Assembly: GCA_903939115.1 (NCBI GenBank)
Contig: CAJAFV010000070.1
Location: 1 to 64,000 of the forward strand
From: an uncultured Geobacteraceae bacterium
GTDB lineage: Bacteria; Desulfobacterota; Desulfuromonadia; Geobacterales; Pseudopelobacteraceae
DNA length: 64,000 bases
Direction: 5' to 3'
Made by a program: the position numbers and the translations under genes. Below the pieces are notes generated by a model, which saw only the letters and a program-made list of their open reading frames with translations, searched no databases and was not told the origin of the DNA. Positions 59,006 to 64,000 of the stretch are shown here, piece by piece (position 1 is the first letter of the stretch; every line of letters starts with the position of its first letter).

Positions 59006-59560
59006 TTATCGGCTTGATGTCCTGTGCATAAGTAACTGATTTACCACAACCTGCAACCCTTTGAATTCAACACCTTCCAACTGTAACAACACTATTTTTG
59101 AGCTTACTCCGCCAGGAGCCGAAAAGCCGGTCAGGCGCCCGTCAGATGCCACAACCCGATGACAGGGAATAATAACTGGTATCGGGTTGGCCGCCAGCGC
59201 TCCCCCGATAGCCCTGGCGGCACGAGGAGCTCCACACAGCTCTGCAACCTGGCCGTACGATCTGATTTCACCAAACGCAACTGTTCGAATTATATTCAGA
59301 ACCTTTTGGCGAAACGAAGGAAGAGCACGGAGATCGACCGGAATATCGCTAAAGTCTATACGTTCACCATGAAAATACCTTTGTAGCATCAGAGCAGCGT
59401 TAATTGATATTTCTGACGACTCTGATTCGTACAATTCCTCATGACACGTAGTATCATGCCGGCTTACGTCAGGCAATTCCACACCGGTTACCCCCAGATC
59501 TGAGGCGGTCACGATTCCGGACCCGTACCGGGTCAAATAATGCGAACCGTATAATTTCAT
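59006..59560 (-). CDS. ogt: Methylated-DNA-protein cysteine methyltransferase
   Basis: A 184-residue DNA repair protein that takes the methyl group from O6-methylguanine onto its own Cys. The active-site motif PCHRV (VIIPCHRVVASDGRL) and the helix-turn-helix element SYGQVAELCGAPRAARAIGGALAANP are present. Start ATG at 59560 directly follows the murJ stop (TAG at 59563-59561), with AAGG five bases upstream. Its distal end carries a DnaA-box-like sequence. In operon with murJ and thrC. Confidence 0.93.
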   Translation of the reverse strand: MKLYGSHYLTRYGSGIVTASDLGVTGVELPDVSRHDTTCHEELYESESSEISINAALMLQRYFHGERIDFSDIPVDLRALPSFRQKVLNIIRTVAFGEIRSYGQVAELCGAPRAARAIGGALAANPIPVIIPCHRVVASDGRLTGFSAPGGVSSKIVLLQLEGVEFKGLQVVVNQLLMHRTSSR

Positions 59561-61126
59561 CTATACCTTCAGCTTTCTGCGCAGCATCGATAATGCTTCA
59601 AGCGCTTCTTCGGATTTCATCAGTTTTGCCAGCAGAAAATAGACCGTGCCGCCACATATAATGGACCCGCCTAACACGACGCCTTTCAGAATCTTGTGAC
59701 CATCTTGTGCCCAATCAACAAACGAGCAGCCATACCATACAATCAACGCCATCGGAAGCGAAGCGGCAGTCGATTTAAGCGCAGTCACCATGATGGAGCG
59801 CCCGCCGAAAGAGCCTATCTTGCGCCTTAACAGCCAGAGCAGCATCAGCATGTTACAGAACGCCGAAAAAGTTGTTGCCAGGGCCAATCCGCCATGTTTG
59901 AGAGGACCCATCAGGGCAAGGCTCAGGCTAAAGTTGATGATAAAGGCTATAAGCGCCGTATATACTGGAGTTTTTGTATCTTTGAGGGCGTAAAATACCG
60001 GTGCCAGAACCCGGGTCAATGCAACAAATGAGAGGCCGACCGAATAATAGAGCAGCGCAGTGGCAGAATTTACGACAGTGCTGTAATCAAACGCGCCACC
60101 CATGAATATCAGGCTGAATATTGGGGTTGAACAGACCATCAAGCCGGCCATTGCAGGAATAGTGATAAAGAGCATCAGACGTACCCCAAAAGAGAGAGTC
60201 TCTTTCATGCCGCTTATGTCGCCTTCTGCCGCCTGCCTACTCATCGAAGGCAGCACCGCCTGCGCTACCGACACCGTAAAAATTCCCTGAGGAAACTCGA
60301 ATAATCGCTGCGCATAATAGAGATACGAAACGCTCCCTTGAGGTAAAAGGGAGGCCAGAATGGCACTGACAGTTATATTCAGATAATAGACGCCTACCCC
60401 GAACACAGACGGCACCATCAGCAAGGCAATGCTGCGGATTTCAGGGGTATTGAAGTTGAAATCAGGCCTGGGGGCATAGCCTCTACTCCAGAGTACCGGC
60501 ATTTGCATGATCAACTGGATACAGCCACCAATCAGGACACCGACAGCAAGGGAGGTGATGGGAACTTCAAAGAAGTCACTGAGACAGAGGGCGGCCAGAA
60601 TCATGGAAATATTCAGAAACACTGTTGAAATTGCGGGGGTAAAAAAGTGCCGCAACGTATTGAGGATCCCCATGCAGAGCGCTACCAGGCTGATGAAAAA
60701 TATATAGGGGAACATCAGCCGATTGAGCAGCACCGTCAGTTCAAATTTTCCCGGTACTGAAGTGAAGCCGGGAAACATACAACCAACAATGGCGGGCGAG
60801 AAGAGGATGCCGAGCAGGGTAATAATCGCCATGACGATGGTAAGCAGGGTAAAGCAGGTATTGGCGAGCTCGCGGGCTTTTTCATCGCCGCGATGGGTGA
60901 GAGTCGCTGAAAACGTTGGAATGAACGCTGAAGTCAGGGCGCCCTCGGCAAAAAAACGCCGCAGCATGTTGGGTATCTGGAAAGCCGCAAAAAACGCATC
61001 CGTGGCCAGTCCGGCACCGAACAGCCGCGAAACGACCATATCACGAACCATTCCCATGATTCGTGACAGCATCGTGGCGCTGCCAAGAATTCCGGCAGCT
61101 CTGGCTATATTCCGTTTTTCTGACAT
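59561..61126 (-). CDS. murJ: Lipid II flippase MurJ (MviN)
   Basis: A 521-residue MOP-superfamily protein with 14 predicted helices that flips lipid II across the inner membrane for peptidoglycan synthesis. Family segments: ATMLSRIMGMVRDMVVSRLFG at the N-terminus, FQIPNMLRRFFAEGALTSAFIP, PYIFFISLVALCMGILN and VLAPVFYALKDTKTPV. The start at ATG 61126 lacks a strong ribosome site. It follows thrC by 10 bp on the same strand. Confidence 0.96.
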   Translation of the reverse strand: MSEKRNIARAAGILGSATMLSRIMGMVRDMVVSRLFGAGLATDAFFAAFQIPNMLRRFFAEGALTSAFIPTFSATLTHRGDEKARELANTCFTLLTIVMAIITLLGILFSPAIVGCMFPGFTSVPGKFELTVLLNRLMFPYIFFISLVALCMGILNTLRHFFTPAISTVFLNISMILAALCLSDFFEVPITSLAVGVLIGGCIQLIMQMPVLWSRGYAPRPDFNFNTPEIRSIALLMVPSVFGVGVYYLNITVSAILASLLPQGSVSYLYYAQRLFEFPQGIFTVSVAQAVLPSMSRQAAEGDISGMKETLSFGVRLMLFITIPAMAGLMVCSTPIFSLIFMGGAFDYSTVVNSATALLYYSVGLSFVALTRVLAPVFYALKDTKTPVYTALIAFIINFSLSLALMGPLKHGGLALATTFSAFCNMLMLLWLLRRKIGSFGGRSIMVTALKSTAASLPMALIVWYGCSFVDWAQDGHKILKGVVLGGSIICGGTVYFLLAKLMKSEEALEALSMLRRKLKV

Positions 61127-61136
61127 GAGAGGGAAT

Positions 61137-62522
61137 TTACCCTACGTGAGCAATGAAAAAGTCACGAATCTTCTCTATATCAGCATCCATGAGCTCACAT
61201 CGGGTAGGTTTCCCATATAATTTTTTGACGGACTCCGGGGGGGGCGGCTGAAATCCGAGTGACCGCTCCACTGTTTCGCTGAATTTTGCCGGGTGGGCAG
61301 TAGCAAGGCAGACCCTCGCAGAATCGGGCGGTAACAGGTCAAGAGCCGCTTTGACGCCAACTGCGGTATGAGGGTCAAGCAGGTAGTCGGTCTCAGCGTA
61401 AAAATCACGTATTGTCTGAAGCGTTGCGCTCTGATCAACTGAAGCCGAACAAAAGTCTGCACGAACCTGAGTCATCTCAACCTGAGTGAATGAAATCCGG
61501 CCAGACTCCTTCAGTTCTACAAATGCTTCTTTAAGCCGGGAAGAGTCATCAGCAAACAGATGAAACAGGTAGCGCTCAAAATTGGAAGCGATCTGGATAT
61601 CCATAGAGGGAGAAACCGTTGCAACCACCTCTCCAAGAGAATAATCAGACGCATTGATAAAGCGGGTCAGAATATTATTCTCATTCGTCGCCAGTAACAG
61701 CTTGTCAACAGGCAAACCCATTCTCTTTGCAACATATCCGGCAAAAATATCGCCAAAATTTCCGGTCGGCACCGAAAAATGAACCGCTGCATCGGTCGTA
61801 TCAGTGACCCGCAGCCAGGCGTAAAAATAATAGACCACCTGAGCCAGCACCCGTGCCCAGTTGATGGAGTTAACCGCTCCCAGAGAATATTTTTCCTTAA
61901 ACTCCAGATCACCGAAAAGTTCTTTCACCATATCCTGACAGTCATCGAATGTTCCGCGTACCGCAATGTTGTGAACGTTGGCATCGGTAACAGAGGTCAT
62001 TTGCAGCGCCTGAACCTCGGATGTTTTGCCATACGGATGCAGGATAAAGATGGAAATACCACTTTTCCCGCGAACTCCGTGGATGGCGGCACTGCCGGTA
62101 TCGCCGGATGTTGCCCCTATGATGTTTAATGTTTGCTTGCGTTCCGCCAGAATGTATTCAAACATATTGCCGAGAAACTGTAGCGCAACATCCTTAAAAG
62201 CCAGGGTAACGCCGTGAAACAGCTCGAGAATATAAACACCATTCTTTTTAATCAGCGGAGTAACGTCCGGATGGGTAAAGGTAGAGTATGAACGATTGAT
62301 AAGCGATTTCAGATCTTCGGCCGGAATATCACTGACGTACAGGGATATAATTTCAAAGGCGAGTTCAGCATAGGTAAGCTTCCGCCAGGATTCAAGCTTT
62401 TCTCTGGATACGGCTGGATACGATTGCGGAAGAAGCAGGCCTCCATCGGAAGCAAGTCCCATCATAACAGCATCCTTGAAGGTAATAGGGGCGATGCCGC
62501 CACGGGTACTTATATAACGCAT
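61137..62522 (-). CDS. thrC: Threonine synthase
   Basis: A 461-residue PLP enzyme that makes threonine from O-phosphohomoserine. The PLP lysine is in HGVTLAFKDVALQFLG near residue 109; the phosphate loop ATSGDTGSAAIHG follows, and SVPTGNFGDIFAGY is also typical. The long form with an N-terminal MRYISTRG start is the proteobacterial class. RBS AGAGG is well placed before ATG at 62522. First gene of thrC-murJ-ogt. Confidence 0.96.
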   Translation of the reverse strand: MRYISTRGGIAPITFKDAVMMGLASDGGLLLPQSYPAVSREKLESWRKLTYAELAFEIISLYVSDIPAEDLKSLINRSYSTFTHPDVTPLIKKNGVYILELFHGVTLAFKDVALQFLGNMFEYILAERKQTLNIIGATSGDTGSAAIHGVRGKSGISIFILHPYGKTSEVQALQMTSVTDANVHNIAVRGTFDDCQDMVKELFGDLEFKEKYSLGAVNSINWARVLAQVVYYFYAWLRVTDTTDAAVHFSVPTGNFGDIFAGYVAKRMGLPVDKLLLATNENNILTRFINASDYSLGEVVATVSPSMDIQIASNFERYLFHLFADDSSRLKEAFVELKESGRISFTQVEMTQVRADFCSASVDQSATLQTIRDFYAETDYLLDPHTAVGVKAALDLLPPDSARVCLATAHPAKFSETVERSLGFQPPPPESVKKLYGKPTRCELMDADIEKIRDFFIAHVG

Positions 62523-62626
62523 GATATAAACCTCTTTTCGAAAAATGTGCCGCCAACTGTGGTAAATAACACACTTTCACGCAGAACACAAAACTTGTAT
62601 CCGGAGTTCAGAAGTCACGGGTATTC

Positions 62627-63160
62627 TCAACGCTCCCTGATGGCCCGGCTATTTCGTCTTATCCACTCTACGATCAAACCGGCCGCGTACAATAGTGACA
62701 TAGGTATCATCCATGCGATCAGGCAGATCATCTGGCCAAGGTTACGCTCTGTCGGCAAGTTGGAAAGAGCATCTCGGTACTCTTTCTCAACCCTGTCAAA
62801 ACCAGCCTTACCCTCAGGGCCTATCTGATAGGTACTGCGAAGTTTCGCTATCCAGACGGCATATCCCTCTGAAGCGGCATTCTCAAAGATCTTCCGGGGC
62901 GACTCTCCGGCAAAGGCCATCCCCTCGTATCGCTTGACCTCTTCGGTAATTGCAAAGACCATTTTGCGCTCAATACTTTGCCTGTCGGGCATACGCACGA
63001 AATAACAGCATGCCAGAATCAGAAGGTAGGTTACACCGGTAATCAACCAGAGTCGCTGCCAGGGTTGAATTTGACCCCTGGGATATTCTGGAACAACCCA
63101 TGTGCCGGTAGGGGACTTTTCGAGGGTGACTTCTATGGGAATATCGCTCTTTAGTGGCAT
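62627..63160 (-). CDS. Unknown membrane protein, 177 residues, two helices
   Basis: Two membrane helices (about 36-55 RLWLITGVTYLLILACCYFV and 141-163 MICLIAWMIPMSLLYAAGLIV) flank a 85-residue soluble stretch rich in charged residues (MPDRQSIERKMVFAITEEVKRY). I do not recognise a family. The layout, two helices with a loop between, suggests both ends in the cytoplasm and a periplasmic loop, or the opposite. It starts 24 bp after the 83-residue gene and lacks a clear ribosome site. Confidence 0.7.
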   Translation of the reverse strand: MPLKSDIPIEVTLEKSPTGTWVVPEYPRGQIQPWQRLWLITGVTYLLILACCYFVRMPDRQSIERKMVFAITEEVKRYEGMAFAGESPRKIFENAASEGYAVWIAKLRSTYQIGPEGKAGFDRVEKEYRDALSNLPTERNLGQMICLIAWMIPMSLLYAAGLIVEWIRRNSRAIRER

Positions 63161-63184
63161 GTTACAGTTATAGCATTCAGGGTG

Positions 63185-63436
63185 TCAGGCATATACAGAG
63201 AAAGAATCGCGGAGCGCCTGGCTTTCCGCATACGTCACCGGAGCTGAGGGTTCTTTTTTCAATGACAAGACAGAAGAGCGCTCTTCCGAAAGTGTTACAA
63301 CGTCCACAGGAAGAATGGATATGTGCATACGCAGGGGTTTTTTGTCAGCGCTTACTGCTGAATTCCTGTTTCCGGGCGTTTTCTGCGGAAAAGGAATAAT
63401 CTGAAGCTGAGTTAGCTTGTCATTGACCGGTTGCAT
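63185..63436 (-). CDS. Unknown small protein, 83 residues, FlgM-like motif
   Basis: An 83-residue protein: a proline-rich first half (LTQLQIIPFPQKTPGNRNS) and a second half with VDVVTLSEERS and a C-terminal YAESQALRDSFSVYA. The DxVxLS phrase resembles FlgM anti-sigma factors and related small regulators, but the match is too short to assign. RBS GGAGGG is nine bases before ATG at 63436. It follows the 54-residue gene by 18 bp. Confidence 0.65.
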   Translation of the reverse strand: MQPVNDKLTQLQIIPFPQKTPGNRNSAVSADKKPLRMHISILPVDVVTLSEERSSVLSLKKEPSAPVTYAESQALRDSFSVYA

Positions 63437-63454
63437 ACGCAGTAACCCTCCTCT

Positions 63455-63619
63455 TTATTGCCGTTGAGCGTCTTCGCGGTAATGTTCCTGTTTTTTCAGG
63501 ATGGATGCGACTACATTGTCCAGAACTGACTTAAGATCACGGAGTGATGTGCGTTCATAATGCGTGGCAATCTTGTCCAGTACTTTGCAGGTTGTCACGG
63601 GGTCGGTATACCAGGGCAT
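63455..63619 (-). CDS. Unknown small protein, 54 residues
   Basis: Encodes MPWYTDPVTTCKVLDKIATH and a helical rest with LRDLKSVLDNVVASILKKQE. Amphipathic, with one Cys. The ribosome site GGGGG is eight bases before ATG at 63619, which is strong support that it is real. It is too short to assign a family. Together with the 83-residue gene it forms a two-gene unit, with a possible sigma54 promoter upstream. Confidence 0.7.
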   Translation of the reverse strand: MPWYTDPVTTCKVLDKIATHYERTSLRDLKSVLDNVVASILKKQEHYREDAQRQ

Positions 63620-63700
63620 TTGTTTATCCCCCTTTCTTATGTCGCATGTCGGAGTCGTCCTGATGTCGTTGATTTTTTTGAAGAGCTTTGAAACAGACTA

Positions 63701-63719
63701 AAGCATAAGTTGTACCAAT
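63701..63719 (-). promoter_or_regulatory. Sigma54-like promoter of the two small genes
   Basis: Minus strand TTGGTACAACTTATGCTT keeps GG and GC spaced by 10 bases (63716-63715 and 63704-63703), with one mismatch in GGCAC (GGTAC) and one in TTGC (ATGC). It would start transcription about 70 bases before the 54-residue gene. Weaker than the TRAP promoter. Confidence 0.35.
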
Positions 63720-63770
63720 TTCAAAAAAAACTGTAATTAAGATATGCTACCTGGTTTCATGGTATTTGCC

Positions 63771-63784
63771 TCTCCTGCAGGAGA
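63771..63784. repeat. 14-bp perfect palindrome in the divergent intergenic region
   Basis: TCTCCTGCAGGAGA is its own reverse complement. It lies between the small minus-strand genes and the plus-strand genes at the right edge, a typical place for an operator, although no regulator is known for it. Confidence 0.5.
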
Positions 63785-63853
63785 AAAGCAGTGTCAGAAT
63801 TTTGTTCTGTTTATATGCTGCCTGTGGCAAGTTTCTGACGTGGAGGAATCTAG

Positions 63854-63994
63854 TTGATAGAGCAAAATATCATGACATCAGAAAAAAACTTCAGGTTAGC
63901 CAAATATGCTGTTAAACTGAAGCGCTTGTCAGAGGACAGGTCTACTAGCGAAAAAATAATTCGTCGTAATCAAATAACGGGAGGCAGTGAATGA
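63854..63994 (+). CDS. Small 46-residue protein with TTG start, coupled to the next gene
   Basis: Reads from TTG at 63854, which is seven bases after GGAGG; its internal ATG at 63872 has no ribosome site. The product is basic (KNFRLAKYAVKLKRLSEDRS) and helical, with a NQITGGSE end. Its TGA (63992-63994) overlaps the ATG of the next gene at 63991 (ATGA), so the two are probably translationally coupled. I do not recognise it; it may be a leader or a regulator of the edge gene. Confidence 0.5.
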   Translation: MIEQNIMTSEKNFRLAKYAVKLKRLSEDRSTSEKIIRRNQITGGSE

Positions 63995-64000
63995 AACGGT
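63991..64000 (+). CDS. Start of a plus-strand gene cut by the right edge
   Basis: ATGAAACGGT follows GGGAGG by six bases, which marks a good start (MKR...). Only three codons are present, so no product can be given. It overlaps the preceding small gene as ATGA. Confidence 0.5.

Noticed and set aside
58809..59031. Calling this region oriC
   Set aside because: DnaA boxes are present, but no dnaA/dnaN neighbours, no strand switch of flanking genes and no skew data support a replication origin; reported as a candidate locus instead.

Overview
This window looks like chromosomal DNA from a free-living, Gram-negative, anaerobic Desulfuromonadia/Geobacterales-type bacterium. The reasons are indirect: a lipopolysaccharide toolkit (lptE, lpxC, AsmA, murJ), a chemosensory operon with a HEAT-repeat protein and DUF4388 receiver protein, a sigma54-controlled C4-dicarboxylate TRAP transporter, GTG/TTG starts used freely, and tight ATGA/GTGA gene overlaps. 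No rRNA, tRNA, CRISPR array or prophage was seen. The assignment to a lineage rests on recalled family resemblance, not on a search.

Layout. 1-139: the 3' end of a group II intron, cut by the left edge, abutting the stop codon of a D-2-hydroxyacid dehydrogenase. 0.1-4.2 kb: dehydrogenase, a 52-residue charged protein, trmO, an aldo/keto reductase and a double-hotdog thioesterase. 4.3-9.4 kb: two ABC-F ATPases, a small unknown protein and an HSP70-like ATPase on the minus strand, with matching hairpins flanking one ABC-F gene. 9.7-11.1 kb: acr3-arsC arsenic resistance. 11.8-15.8 kb: leuS-lptE-holA. 16-25.7 kb: a ten-gene chemosensory operon (DUF4388-REC, cheY, cheA, ExeA-like AAA ATPase, extended cheW, REC, cheW, HEAT, cheR, cheB) with no receptor gene. 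25.8-31.1 kb: miaB, glnS, era, der. 31.3-38.9 kb: a DctB/DctD-like two-component pair, two enhancer-like palindromes, a near-consensus sigma54 promoter, and dctP-dctQ-dctM plus a small membrane protein. 39.1-42.4 kb: NhaP-type antiporter, an unfamiliar lipoprotein and a ChaN-like lipoprotein. 42.4-52.3 kb: a minus-strand run of TPR lipoprotein, peptide-binding lipoprotein, SNF2 helicase, antitoxin/PIN toxin, SWIM-HTH protein and two peptide permeases; the helicase-TA-SWIM block sits between the binding protein and its probable permeases. 52.4-57.7 kb: CNNM/CorC protein, AsmA giant, lpxC. 58-62.5 kb: mazG, a DnaA-box cluster, ogt, murJ, thrC. 62.6-64 kb: small unknown genes and the start of a plus-strand gene.

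How the parts fit. The best-supported regulatory unit is the TRAP locus: the sensor kinase and NtrC-family regulator lie directly upstream of two identical-format palindromes 21 bp apart, about 100 bp before a sigma54 -24/-12 element that leads into dctP. A terminator after dctP would keep the binding protein in excess over the membrane subunits. The chemosensory operon has all core signalling parts plus an AAA ATPase and a HEAT protein, which suggests a non-standard output. The SNF2 helicase and SWIM protein are a known functional partnership, here sharing an operon with a peptide transporter and enclosing a toxin-antitoxin pair.
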